Assembly: GCA_035541875.1 (NCBI GenBank)
Contig: DATKML010000004.1
Span: 28,348-92,347, forward strand
Origin: JAJPHI01 sp035541875
Lineage (GTDB): Bacteria; Desulfobacterota; Binatia; Binatales; Binataceae
Direction of reading: 5' to 3'
DNA: 64,000 nucleotides
In this document: piece by piece, positions 51,847-60,360 of the stretch
Layout of the letters: each line of letters opens with the position of its first letter
Numbering within the stretch: position 1 is the stretch's first letter
Made by a program: the position numbers and the translations under genes
The notes under the pieces: generated by a model
Told to the model about the DNA's origin: nothing
Seen by the model: only the letters and a program-made list of their open reading frames with translations
The model's database searches: none

Positions 51847-53082
51847 ATGGCCAAGGTAACGTATCGCGTACGTCCAGAGACAGCCGTTCTCACCACTGGG
51901 TTCGATCCGCAATTATCGGTGGGCTCTGCACGACCACCCGTTTACCGCAGTTCAACTTACGTTTTTTCCAGTCCGGAGGCGGCGGAGCGAGCTTTCGCGA
52001 TCGTGCTAGGTAAGACTGAGGACGATCAGGAAGGGCACGACCTCATCTATGCGCGACTGAATCATCCCAACGCGCAGATCGCCGAGGACCATCTGGTGCC
52101 TTTGGAGCGGGGAGCGACGGCCGCCGCTGTCTTCAACAGTGGGATGGCCGCCATCTTTACCGTCATGATGGGCTTTCTCGAGCGGGGCGGATCGCTGCTC
52201 CACACCCAACCGCTTTATGGCGGTACGCAACACCTGATTCACAACATCATCGAACCGTTGGGCTTCAAGGCCGTACCAATTCCTGCCGGCAACACGACAG
52301 CGATGAGTGATGCGATCGCACGGCTCGACGATCTCCGGCTAGTGCTAATCGAAACCCCGGCGAATCCGACGCTCGTGATGACCGAGATCCGCCATGCGGC
52401 AGAGACACTACATCGCCATCAGAGTCGCGCTCTTCTCGCCGTCGATAACACTCTGCTCGGCCCGACGTTTCAGCATCCGCTGGCGCTCGGAGCCGACTTG
52501 GCTATCTACTCGGCAACAAAATTTCTGGGCGGTTTTAGCGATCTTCTCGCCGGCGCGGTGCTCGCGAAAGATCCGGCGCTTATCCAGCATCTGCGCGGTC
52601 TGCGTGCCCTGCTCGGGAACATCCTGCAGGCGGACGAGTCGTGGATACTCGATTCGCGTCTTTCGACCGTCGCGTTGCGGATGAACCGTCAGAGCAAAAA
52701 TGCGCAGCGTATCGCGGAGCAGCTCGCGCATCATCCACGAGTCAAGCGCATTATCTATCCGTCACTATTCGACGAACCCGAGCAGGTCAGAATTCGCGAT
52801 GCGCAGACGGATTATCCGGGCTCACTGATTTCGCTCGAACTCCACGGCGATAAGACCAACGCTTTCAATTTTTTGCGGCGGCTGACGATCGGTCGTAACG
52901 CAGTCAGCCTCGGCGGAGTCGAAACGCTGGTGACGCATCCGATGACCACCACACACAGCGAGTTCTCAGAGGAGGAATTCGCCCGCACCGGCATCAGTGA
53001 ATCGCTGGTGCGAATCTCGGTCGGCACGGAGCATTGGCGCGATCTGCTCGCCGATTTTTCTCGCGCGCTCGATGCTGCATGA
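51847..53082 (+). CDS. Cys/Met metabolism PLP-dependent enzyme (cystathionine gamma-synthase/lyase family)
   Basis: This 411-aa fold-type I PLP enzyme has Lys225 in YSATKFLGGFSD as the Schiff-base lysine, HTQPLYGGTQHL near 119, VDNTLLGPTFQHPLALGAD and the C-terminal block SLGGVETLVTHPMTTTHSEFSEEE. The lysine motif reads SATKFLGGFSD rather than the usual SATKYxxGHxD. It may be a gamma-synthase, gamma-lyase or methionine gamma-lyase; sequence alone does not settle it. It is divergent from the two-component pair. Confidence 0.88.
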   Translation: MAKVTYRVRPETAVLTTGFDPQLSVGSARPPVYRSSTYVFSSPEAAERAFAIVLGKTEDDQEGHDLIYARLNHPNAQIAEDHLVPLERGATAAAVFNSGMAAIFTVMMGFLERGGSLLHTQPLYGGTQHLIHNIIEPLGFKAVPIPAGNTTAMSDAIARLDDLRLVLIETPANPTLVMTEIRHAAETLHRHQSRALLAVDNTLLGPTFQHPLALGADLAIYSATKFLGGFSDLLAGAVLAKDPALIQHLRGLRALLGNILQADESWILDSRLSTVALRMNRQSKNAQRIAEQLAHHPRVKRIIYPSLFDEPEQVRIRDAQTDYPGSLISLELHGDKTNAFNFLRRLTIGRNAVSLGGVETLVTHPMTTTHSEFSEEEFARTGISESLVRISVGTEHWRDLLADFSRALDAA

Positions 53083-53123
53083 TCGCGACCGGCGGGTTTT
53101 ATTCGCCGTCAGGTGGTCGCGAT
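53082..53123. terminator. Hairpin between convergent PLP enzyme and epimerase genes
   Basis: ATCGCGACC and GGTCGCGAT form a 9-bp outer stem, with an inner GGCG/CGCC stem and GTTTTATT in the loop. It covers the epimerase stop. It may terminate both genes, but no T-tract follows the stem. Confidence 0.4.
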
Positions 53124-54110
53124 ATCCTTGGCCCAATCGCGATTGGCCTTATACCAGCGCACGAGATTCTCGACGCCGACCGCGAACTCGACCTGCGGCT
53201 TCCAATGCAACAGCCGCGCGGCCTTTTCGATGTTGGCCCAGGTCGCGGCTACATCCGAAGGATGGGATTCCGCATAAACGATCTTCGCTCGCGCACCCGT
53301 CAGTCTCTCGATTACTGCGATCGTATCGATCAGTCGTACCGGCCGATCTGATCCAAGATTGATGATATCGAAGCCAACCGGCACAAGACCAGCGATCGTT
53401 CCCCGCGCGATATCATCGATATATGTAAAGTCGCGCAATTGGGTCCCATCTCCGTAAACCGTGACCGGGCGCCCTTCGCTAATCCATTGGACGAAGCGAA
53501 AGGGACTCATGTCCGGGCGGCCGCCGGGTCCGTACACGGTGAAGTAGCGAAAAATAGTCGCGTCGATTCCGTAGAGGTGATGGTAGGAATGCACCATCAC
53601 TTCGGCGGCCTTCTTGGAGGCGGCATACGGTGACAGCGGCAAATCCGTGTTCGCATCTTCGCGGAAAGGGCTGGGATTGTTTGAACCGTAGAGGCTCGAA
53701 CTCGAGGCCAGGATAAATTTGCGCACGCCGGTCTCGCGACAGAGATCGAGCAGATTCAGCGTGCCGAGCAGATTCGTTTCGACGTACGCCGCCGGATCAA
53801 TCACGCTCTGCCGCACTCCGGCTCGCGCCGCCAGATTGATTACCGCATCGAAACGCTCCGCGGCCGATGAGCCTCGGGCTGAAGCCCCTTGGGAGACCAG
53901 CCCAAAGAGCGCGGCTCGATCAGTAATATCGAGACATTGGAAGGTGAAGTTCGCGCGCTCAGCGAGTGCGGCAAGCCGCCAGCGTTTCAGCCGCACGTCG
54001 TAAGCGTCGTTGAGATTATCGATCCCAACGACCGCGTGGCCCTGCTCAAGCAACAACCCGGTGACTTTCGACGCGATAAACCCGGCGCAACCGGTAACCA
54101 GTATCTTCAT
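53109..54110 (-). CDS. NAD-dependent sugar nucleotide epimerase (UDP-glucuronate 4-epimerase-like)
   Basis: This 333-aa extended SDR starts MKILVTGCAGFIAS, with the NAD-binding GxxGxxA-like motif, and has LNDAYDVRLKRWRLAAL. The catalytic YxxxK lies in SPYAASKKAAEV, following LASSSSLYG. The C-terminal half has FTYIDDIARGTIAGL. The block after the glycine motif matches UDP-glucuronate 4-epimerases such as CapI, which supply galacturonate for surface polysaccharide. No other polysaccharide gene is in view. Confidence 0.88.
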   Translation of the reverse strand: MKILVTGCAGFIASKVTGLLLEQGHAVVGIDNLNDAYDVRLKRWRLAALAERANFTFQCLDITDRAALFGLVSQGASARGSSAAERFDAVINLAARAGVRQSVIDPAAYVETNLLGTLNLLDLCRETGVRKFILASSSSLYGSNNPSPFREDANTDLPLSPYAASKKAAEVMVHSYHHLYGIDATIFRYFTVYGPGGRPDMSPFRFVQWISEGRPVTVYGDGTQLRDFTYIDDIARGTIAGLVPVGFDIINLGSDRPVRLIDTIAVIERLTGARAKIVYAESHPSDVAATWANIEKAARLLHWKPQVEFAVGVENLVRWYKANRDWAKDIATT

Positions 54111-54243
54111 CCGGGGTTTGCACGGCCCCTGCGAGCGAAAGGTATCATCCCTCCCATTTTGAACTGCGGAGCGGCTCGCGAAAAGGCGCTACTAAAGAAA
54201 TACCACCCGCGGAACGGGTCGATCGCCCTGATCAGTGCATCGA

Positions 54244-55659
54244 CTATTCCAGCAGCACCGCTCCGTGACCGGCACGTGCCGACTTCATCGAACCGGTCGC
54301 GCTGAACTTGCCACCAACGGGGTCGTACAATTCCGCTGACTTCAGCGCTGCACCTTTGCCGCGCGAGGTCGTAGTCTTGGCGCCCACTCCTCCAACTAGT
54401 AACACTTGGCCCGCCAAGGGACCCGATGTCATCAGCGTGGCGGTATGACCCGCCCGGCTGTTCGCCATCGACGGTTTGCAATTCGTAGTGCCTTGGCCCC
54501 CGACACAAGTAAAGGAATCAGTGCTTGGGTCATAAATTTCGGCCGAGGCCCGCACTCCGCCATAAATTCCGAAGGCTATTCCATTTCCCACGTTTGACTG
54601 CCCGTAGAGACCACCGGCGATGAGCACCGTGCCGTTGCTTAACAAAGTCGCAGATTGGAATGCACGATCATCAATCGGCTGGCCTGCTGTTGAGGTGAAT
54701 TTCCCGGTCGAAGGATCATAGACAACGGCAACAGCATTCGCGGACTGGACACTGGCAACCCCTCCGCCGTTGAAGCCACCGACCAGTAGCACTTTGCCAT
54801 CAACGGAGCATCCGCATCCCTCGATCAGCGTTGCGGTGTGTCCTGCCATCGCCACGGGAAGATGACCCGTAACCGGTGTGAATTTCCCCGTCGACGGATT
54901 GTAAAGCTCCGCGGTTTGGACCGCCACGCCGGCGGTATCAATCACGCCGCCCGCGATCAACACTGTCCCGTCGGGAAGCAAGGTCGCAGAATGCAACATC
55001 CGTGGAACCAACATGTTGCCGGTGGCGGATGACGCGGAAGTCGACGGATCGAAGATCTCAGCAGCACTCGTCGGCAAGCCACCTGCCGTGCTACCCCCCG
55101 CTATCAAGATCTTACCATTAGCTAGCGTCGTTTGGGTGTAGCCAGTACGAGGCGTAACCAGATTGCCTGAGGAGGAAAACGTTCCCGTCGCGGGGTCGTA
55201 GAGTTCGATATCGGTCGGCTGAGCCTTGATCGTCAGCACAGCTTTCTTGACGCTGATGCTCCCAGTGAGACCACCAGCCACCAGAACCTTGCCAAGCGGC
55301 GTTGCGAGTTCGGTGCCGATCGGGCCTACACGGGTCTGGATCATCGAGCCGGTCCCGTTGAACTTCTTGGTGTTGGGATCGAAAAACTCAGCCGTTCCTG
55401 ATGGCTTGCTGAAACCGGTAGCCCCGCCGAAGACTAGGATATCGCCGGCCTGTGGAGGTACGAGGGTCTTCGCCTCGGTAGTTACCGATTGGGCCGTAGC
55501 GAATTCAGAGTCCGGGCTATCCTGTACAACCTCATAATGGATGGTCGGACGTACGAGGAACCTGGAGAGGCATCCCGCACAGCCAGCCATGGCAATCGGG
55601 GGAATGATCATGACGATAGCGGACAGCAGAAATCGAGCTGGCAATTTCGGACGCATCAC
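54244..55659 (-). CDS. Kelch-repeat lipoprotein
   Basis: This 471-aa protein has a lipoprotein-like signal ending AMAGCAGC near residue 26-30. At least six kelch-type repeats follow with the pattern LxxGKVLVAGG...AELYDPxTGxFxxTG (for example at about 110-160, 165-215, 220-275). This forms a beta-propeller as in galactose-oxidase-like proteins. It may act at the cell surface. The ATG at 55656 follows GAGGAG too closely, so GTG 55659 is retained. Confidence 0.8.
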   Translation of the reverse strand: MMRPKLPARFLLSAIVMIIPPIAMAGCAGCLSRFLVRPTIHYEVVQDSPDSEFATAQSVTTEAKTLVPPQAGDILVFGGATGFSKPSGTAEFFDPNTKKFNGTGSMIQTRVGPIGTELATPLGKVLVAGGLTGSISVKKAVLTIKAQPTDIELYDPATGTFSSSGNLVTPRTGYTQTTLANGKILIAGGSTAGGLPTSAAEIFDPSTSASSATGNMLVPRMLHSATLLPDGTVLIAGGVIDTAGVAVQTAELYNPSTGKFTPVTGHLPVAMAGHTATLIEGCGCSVDGKVLLVGGFNGGGVASVQSANAVAVVYDPSTGKFTSTAGQPIDDRAFQSATLLSNGTVLIAGGLYGQSNVGNGIAFGIYGGVRASAEIYDPSTDSFTCVGGQGTTNCKPSMANSRAGHTATLMTSGPLAGQVLLVGGVGAKTTTSRGKGAALKSAELYDPVGGKFSATGSMKSARAGHGAVLLE

Positions 55660-55968
55660 TCCTCAACCTTTAACGAAGGTCGTCAAATTCGTACCAAGAC
55701 AGTCTAACAGGTTCGATCGAATGTTCCATAATGCGGACTATTGCAGATTTTTGCCCGAACCCGACCAGGCCTAGAAAAAGGGAAGCCGGATCTCTCCGTC
55801 GGACAAACTGGCATTGGATCGAGCTTCGACCTTCCGCGCACAATGACAGTCACTGGAATCGAGGGCTGAGCGCCCCTTCTCGAACGGACCATAACGTCGG
55901 TGGCGTGCCTTGCCTTTCAGGCCGAACGGTGCGATTGGTGCCCTACCTGAACATTAGGAGTCGTCGCC
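55660..55968. other. Intergenic region between the kelch lipoprotein and CaiB genes
   Basis: 309 bp between divergent genes. I see a 10-bp palindrome TTCGATCGAA (55712-55721) but no clear pair of promoter boxes on either strand. Nothing else is supported. Confidence 0.5.
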
Positions 55969-57186
55969 ATGGCGGAGCCGCGGATGCTCGAAGGATACAA
56001 GGTACTGGATTTCACACAGGTGCTCGCGGGACCGACCACCTCGCGTTATCTGGCCGAGATGGGTGCCGAAGTGATCAAGGTCGAAATCGCGCCCAACGGC
56101 GATATCTCGCGCGGCGTCCCCTTCATACGTGACGGCCGCAGCGCCTACTACGTTCAGCAGAATCGCGGCAAGAAGAGTCTCTGTCTCGATCCCAAGAAAC
56201 CGGCCGGGCTCGCGATCCTCAAGGAGTTGGTCCGCAAGGTCGATATCCTAATCCAGAACTTCGCGCCCGGCGTGATCGAGCGAATCGGCCTGGACTACGA
56301 GACGGTGCGATCTATTAATCCGAAAATCGTGATGTGCTCGATTTCGTCGCTCGGGCGCACCGGCCCTCTCGCCCACGGACCCGGCTACGATTACATCGGC
56401 GCGGCTTACTCAGGCGTACTCGACATGACCGGTTTCCCGGATCGAACGCCCGTTTTCCCACAGGTTGGAGTCGGCGATGTAAGCACGGGGGTTCACGCGA
56501 TGGGCGCGATCGTGACCGCGCTGCTTCATCGCGAGCGCACCGGCAAGGGCCAGCACGTCGAGACCTCGCTGCTCGATTGCTACTTCAGCTATCACGAGGC
56601 CAACGTTCAGGTGTTGAGCCTGAGCCGGGGGGAGATGCGCCCGCAGCGCGCCGGCTCCCATCATTACCTCGTCTGCCCGGTCGGAGTCTTCCAAGGGAAG
56701 CATAATCCGGTTTTGATCATTGCCGGAATCGATCATCAGTTTCCGTTGCTCTGCAATGCGATGGGCCGCTCTGAGCTTGCGACCGACCCGCGCTTCAAGG
56801 ACCTCTCGAGCCGCGCGAAGAATTCCGAAGAGCTGAAGCAGATCGTGCAGAACTGGATCGATTCACTCCCCAGCGATGAAAAACTGTGGCAACTGCTCGA
56901 GGAACATCGCGTGCCCCACGCTCCCGTCCTTACTGTGGAGCAAGCAATGGCGCATCCGCATTTGCGCGAACGCAGCACCGTCCGGACTATCAATGATCGC
57001 TTTTTGGGTGACTTCGACGTGCCCGGATTCCCGCTACGCTTCTCGGACTTCCCCGAACCTCTGCCGCTGCAGGCGCCGACGCTGGGTCAGCACAACGGTG
57101 AGATCCTGCGCGACTATCTTAGCTATTCGCCCGATCAGATCGCGCGTCTCGAGGCCGAGGGCATCCTGCATCGCGGGGAACGGTAA
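55969..57186 (+). CDS. CaiB/BaiF class III CoA transferase
   Basis: This 405-aa enzyme transfers CoA between acids, via a mixed anhydride on an Asp. It has LEGYKVLDFTQVLAGPTTSRYLAEMGAEVIKVE at the start, ISSLGRTGPLAHGPGYDYIGAA, and the catalytic Asp in GVGDVSTGVHAMGAIV. Unlike the racemase-type paralogue at 20462-21604, it has the FTQVLAGP start of formyl/carnitine CoA transferases. The substrate is not shown. It ends 18 bp before tRNA-Ser. Confidence 0.9.
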   Translation: MAEPRMLEGYKVLDFTQVLAGPTTSRYLAEMGAEVIKVEIAPNGDISRGVPFIRDGRSAYYVQQNRGKKSLCLDPKKPAGLAILKELVRKVDILIQNFAPGVIERIGLDYETVRSINPKIVMCSISSLGRTGPLAHGPGYDYIGAAYSGVLDMTGFPDRTPVFPQVGVGDVSTGVHAMGAIVTALLHRERTGKGQHVETSLLDCYFSYHEANVQVLSLSRGEMRPQRAGSHHYLVCPVGVFQGKHNPVLIIAGIDHQFPLLCNAMGRSELATDPRFKDLSSRAKNSEELKQIVQNWIDSLPSDEKLWQLLEEHRVPHAPVLTVEQAMAHPHLRERSTVRTINDRFLGDFDVPGFPLRFSDFPEPLPLQAPTLGQHNGEILRDYLSYSPDQIARLEAEGILHRGER

Positions 57187-57204
57187 ACGGCGTGCGAAGA
57201 TGGT

Positions 57205-57295
57205 TGGCGGAGAGGGGGGGATTCGAACCCCCGGAGCCACAAGGGCTCACGTGATTTCGAGTCACGCCGGTTAAACCTGACTCCCGAACCTCTCC
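57205..57295 (-). tRNA. tRNA-Ser (anticodon CGA)
   Basis: The minus strand folds as a type II tRNA. The acceptor GGAGAGG pairs with CCTCTCC, the anticodon stem CGTGA/TCACG has loop CTCGAAA with anticodon CGA at 57257-57259, and a long variable arm lies between it and the T arm GGGGG-TTCGAAT-CCCCC. The discriminator is G and CCA is encoded. All three features are as expected for tRNA-Ser. Confidence 0.95.
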
Positions 57296-57346
57296 GCGCG
57301 CCGAAGCAGCATTTCGTTTCGTCGGCCCACAGTCAAGCACCCATCG

Positions 57347-57646
57347 TCAGCCATCTGGACGAAGCCAGCGAAGGAATCTCACCGGTATCTCGTTTTGACG
57401 ACTGAAAGGTTTCCGCGATTCGTCTTCGGGCTCAATCGGCAGTAGCTGTGGTACTAGTCGGTATCTAGCCGGCTTAGTAAAAAGAATCGTGCTCCATTGT
57501 CGAATCGCAGCCTCTCTGCGGACGTCGGGGTGCACGTCCTCCTCAAACATGTCATCACTTGCGATGGGCCGCTCCGGGCAATTCGGATTGGGACACGAAA
57601 CTACTGCCAAAAAGCGGATGCGTGTCATAGAGTGGCACGCAGGCAT
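57347..57646 (-). CDS. Small hypothetical protein with Cys pair
   Basis: This 99-aa protein has an N-terminal SCPNPNCPERPI that looks like half of a zinc ribbon, then an acidic DDMFEEDVHPDVRREAA stretch. The start may be the ATG at 57628. I do not recognise a family. It lies just beyond the tRNA-Ser 5' end. Confidence 0.4.
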   Translation of the reverse strand: MPACHSMTRIRFLAVVSCPNPNCPERPIASDDMFEEDVHPDVRREAAIRQWSTILFTKPARYRLVPQLLPIEPEDESRKPFSRQNEIPVRFLRWLRPDG

Positions 57647-57683
57647 CAGTGGGTTAGCTACGTCTATCCAGCGAAATCGGGCT

Positions 57684-57968
57684 TTAGTTCGCCGCGAAGG
57701 CGTCTTTGACCGTACGGTGTATGGCTTGCTTAGCTACGTCGTGACGATCGCGAAGATGCCGCTCGATCTGCGACTTCAGGAGACCACGCTGACGGTCTAA
57801 CAGGTTAGCCGAGAGCAGGATCGGCGGCAGTATCACTTTGCCACAAGGGCACTTCAGCGTGACGGTTGTCCCTGCTTCCCACTCCTTCGCGACGTTGAGG
57901 GTCTTCACTGCGGCAATTAGTTGTAGGAGCAACTCGTCTTCGGCTGCGGCGGCTTCGCGGGTCTTCAT
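57684..57968 (-). CDS. Small hypothetical protein with CPCG motif
   Basis: This 94-aa protein has a helical N-terminus (EDELLLQLIAAVKTLNVAKEW), then TLKCPCGKVILPPILL. Two His (HLRDRH) follow, which together with the Cys pair could form a CCHH zinc site. I do not recognise a family. It shares orientation with the preceding small gene, separated by 37 bp. Confidence 0.5.
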   Translation of the reverse strand: MKTREAAAAEDELLLQLIAAVKTLNVAKEWEAGTTVTLKCPCGKVILPPILLSANLLDRQRGLLKSQIERHLRDRHDVAKQAIHRTVKDAFAAN

Positions 57969-58128
57969 CTGACAAGTTTATCAGACGCTCGGGACGAGCG
58001 CAGCGCGGAACCGTTATTCAGGCGGCAATCACTCGTAACGGCGTCCGCCCATTGATTTCCGAGTGATTGGCGTCCTGAGCCGGGCGTCTGCTAGTTTCGG
58101 TGCACTTTGATCTAGGGGCACGGCGGGG

Positions 58129-59469
58129 ATGGCATCAGCGAACAGAAATCAGGCCTTCGATTGGCGAGCGATGCTCGGCAGCAAACTCGTCTCGGCGGAC
58201 GATGCCGTATCGCATATCAAATCCGGCGATCGGATCGCCTCGGCGATTGCACAATCGACCCCCTTCACAATTTGCGGTGCGCTCGCCGGCCGCCTGATGG
58301 AACTCGAGAACGTTGTGATCAATCACGGCGCCGCGCTCTTCAACTGGGATCTCCCAGGGCTTGGCGAAAAGTTCCGTTACGAGTCCTTCTATATCTCGCC
58401 AATCGACCGCCCACTGTTTTATCCGGAGGCGGGCGGCGAGTTCGTTCCGATTTCCTATTTTCGGCACGGCACCCTGCCCCCGGGCCTCGACAACTTCAAC
58501 GTCTATATAATGACCGTCTCGACCCCCGACGAGCACGGCTACGTCAGTTTCGGCGATCTCCAGATCATGTCGAAGCTGCTCTCCCAGCGGGCCGATCTCG
58601 TAATCGCCGAAGTCGACCCCGCGAAGATTCGCGTTGGCGGCGACAACTCGATGCATATTTCGGAAATCGAGTGGTTCGTCGAACGTTCGCTCGATGCTCC
58701 GACGTTGCCACCGCTTCCTGCACCGCCAGAGGAAGAGCAGAGGGTCGTCACCACGATTGGCCAGCTCGTCGCGCATGAGCTGATCCCGGACCGCGCGACG
58801 ATCCAGATTGGCGTCGGCTCCACCTCCGGGATGATCATGCCATCGCTGCGCAACCATCACGACCTCGGGATGCAGACCGAGATCATACCGATCGGCACCG
58901 CGCCGCTGGTCCGCGACGGGGTTATCACAGGCAAATACAAGAAGCTCTTCCCGGGACTCGTCGTCGGCAGTGGTTTCGCCGTTGGCACGCCGCGCGAGGA
59001 ACTCGACTACGCCGATGGCCATCCGGGCTTTCAGCTCTACGACTTCAACTTCACCGATGATATCCGGCTGATTGCGCGCGAAGAGGGCCTTATCTCGGTG
59101 AACAACGCCCTTGCCGTGGATCTGACCGGGCAGGTCGGAAGCGAATCGATAGGCCATCAGATGTACACCGGCACCGGCGGTCAGACGGCCTTCGGTATCG
59201 GCAGTTCGATGGGCGGTGGCAAGTCGATCATCGTCCTGCCCTCTTCCGCGATGGTTAAGGGGCAACGCATCTCGCGTATCACACCCTCCCTGGCCCCCGG
59301 AACGGTTTGCACGCTGCTACGGACGTTCGTCCATCACGTGGTCACTGAGTACGGTGTTGCGACCTTGAAAGGAAAATCGCAGCGGGAACGAGCGCATGAG
59401 CTGATTGCGATCGCCCATCCGGACTTCCGCTCGGAGCTGAGCGCAACAGCTAAGAAGCTCTTTGGCTAA
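58129..59469 (+). CDS. Acetyl-CoA hydrolase/transferase family protein, second paralogue
   Basis: This 446-aa class I-type CoA transferase has IQIGVGSTSGMIMPSLRNHHDLG followed by MQTE, with Glu251 at the expected catalytic position. It also has ALAVDLTGQVGSESIGHQMYTGTGGQ and a C-terminal VTEYGVATLKG. The first paralogue at 29444-30709 has Gly at the Glu position but Glu308 in a later block where this one has Ala329. The substrate could be 4-hydroxybutyrate or another short acid. It stands alone. Confidence 0.86.
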   Translation: MASANRNQAFDWRAMLGSKLVSADDAVSHIKSGDRIASAIAQSTPFTICGALAGRLMELENVVINHGAALFNWDLPGLGEKFRYESFYISPIDRPLFYPEAGGEFVPISYFRHGTLPPGLDNFNVYIMTVSTPDEHGYVSFGDLQIMSKLLSQRADLVIAEVDPAKIRVGGDNSMHISEIEWFVERSLDAPTLPPLPAPPEEEQRVVTTIGQLVAHELIPDRATIQIGVGSTSGMIMPSLRNHHDLGMQTEIIPIGTAPLVRDGVITGKYKKLFPGLVVGSGFAVGTPREELDYADGHPGFQLYDFNFTDDIRLIAREEGLISVNNALAVDLTGQVGSESIGHQMYTGTGGQTAFGIGSSMGGGKSIIVLPSSAMVKGQRISRITPSLAPGTVCTLLRTFVHHVVTEYGVATLKGKSQRERAHELIAIAHPDFRSELSATAKKLFG

Positions 59470-59567
59470 AGCGGGGCAGAGTCTCAGATAGAGAGAAGAT
59501 CGATGAAACCTGAGCCCAATTAAACATCGCTAGTGTAGAACTCTACTCTTGGCTAAATTGTGAGCGT

Positions 59568-59597
59568 TTGACAGCGCAAAAGATAAACATCTATAAC
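59568..59597 (+). promoter_or_regulatory. Sigma-70 type promoter upstream of the decayed propeller genes
   Basis: TTGACA and TATAAC are separated by 18 bp. The -35 is a perfect match and the -10 a five-of-six match. It lies 68 bp before the first remaining codon of the pseudogene. Confidence 0.65.
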
Positions 59598-59664
59598 GGT
59601 CGCCATTGCTAGGCGTAGGTGCGCAATCAGTGATGAATGCCGAATACCTCCGCTCAGATTTAGC

Positions 59665-60360
59665 GTGGTTGGCGCACTGCACTATCGTTTGTCCTGCTTA
59701 TCGGCTGTCGTACTTCTTGCGATAGCGACGGCGGTCTTGCCGCAACGTGCTTGCGCGGCTCAAGCTCTAACGCCTGCTCCCTCCGACGCTGCTCATACAC
59801 CGTTCGTGATGCGTCCGGGCGTCGTCGTCGACCCTCAAGACGGGCGCCCTCTACATGAAGAACCCCCAAGGGGGCATCGACGCGGTAGAGATCGAGTCGG
59901 GGAAGCTGCTCTGGACGACCAAAGCCGCGGCGAAACCGCTCGCGTTGAGCAGTGGCCACCTACTGGCTCAGGGCGAACCGACGGATCGGATACGCTTCAC
60001 TTACTTTTTATCGACACCGACAACGGGAGTCAGCACGCCACAATAGGCCTGCCGATGCCGCCAGGGATTGCGCCGCAGGTGAGCGACAGCCTCGGTACCA
60101 TCTCTCGGGTAGCGGCGAAGATCGTAGGCGGAGACGCGATAGTCTCATAGAGCTTTAGTAGATCGACGGTGACTGGGGTTCAGCTCCGCCGAAACCAGCT
60201 CAGAAAGCCGACGGGGCATTCGCCGTCAATCTCAAGACACTGAAGGCGACGGCGATCACGCTTCAGCAGGCTACGGATAAGATCAGCGCTACGAAAACTC
60301 CTTCGGTGGCGGTCTCAAGCCTGCAGGATTCTGCAGAGCTTTTCGTTCCGTGGGGGTGAC
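59665..60360 (+). pseudogene. Degenerate exported beta-propeller (PQQ-like repeat) gene
   Basis: A signal peptide (about 59683-59760) and a propeller pattern are readable only by switching frames. Frame 1 gives the signal and PFVMRPGVVVDPQDG; frame 2 gives NPQGGIDAVEIESGKLLWTTKAAAKPLAL; frame 1 again gives GSDTLHLLFIDTDNG up to a TAG at 60148, in VS[stop]SFSR, where related proteins probably have Trp. Frame 3 then gives APPKPAQKADGAFAVNLKTLKATAI to a TGA near 60352. At least three frameshifts and one nonsense change are needed, so this is a pseudogene. Confidence 0.75.

Noticed and set aside
57205..57968. Integrated island at tRNA-Ser
   Set aside because: No integrase, no repeat of the tRNA 3' end in the window, and the genes beyond the 3' end are ordinary.
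58135..59265. Minus-strand open frame of 376 codons opposite the CoA transferase
   Set aside because: The plus-strand frame has clear CoA transferase motifs; the antisense frame has none.
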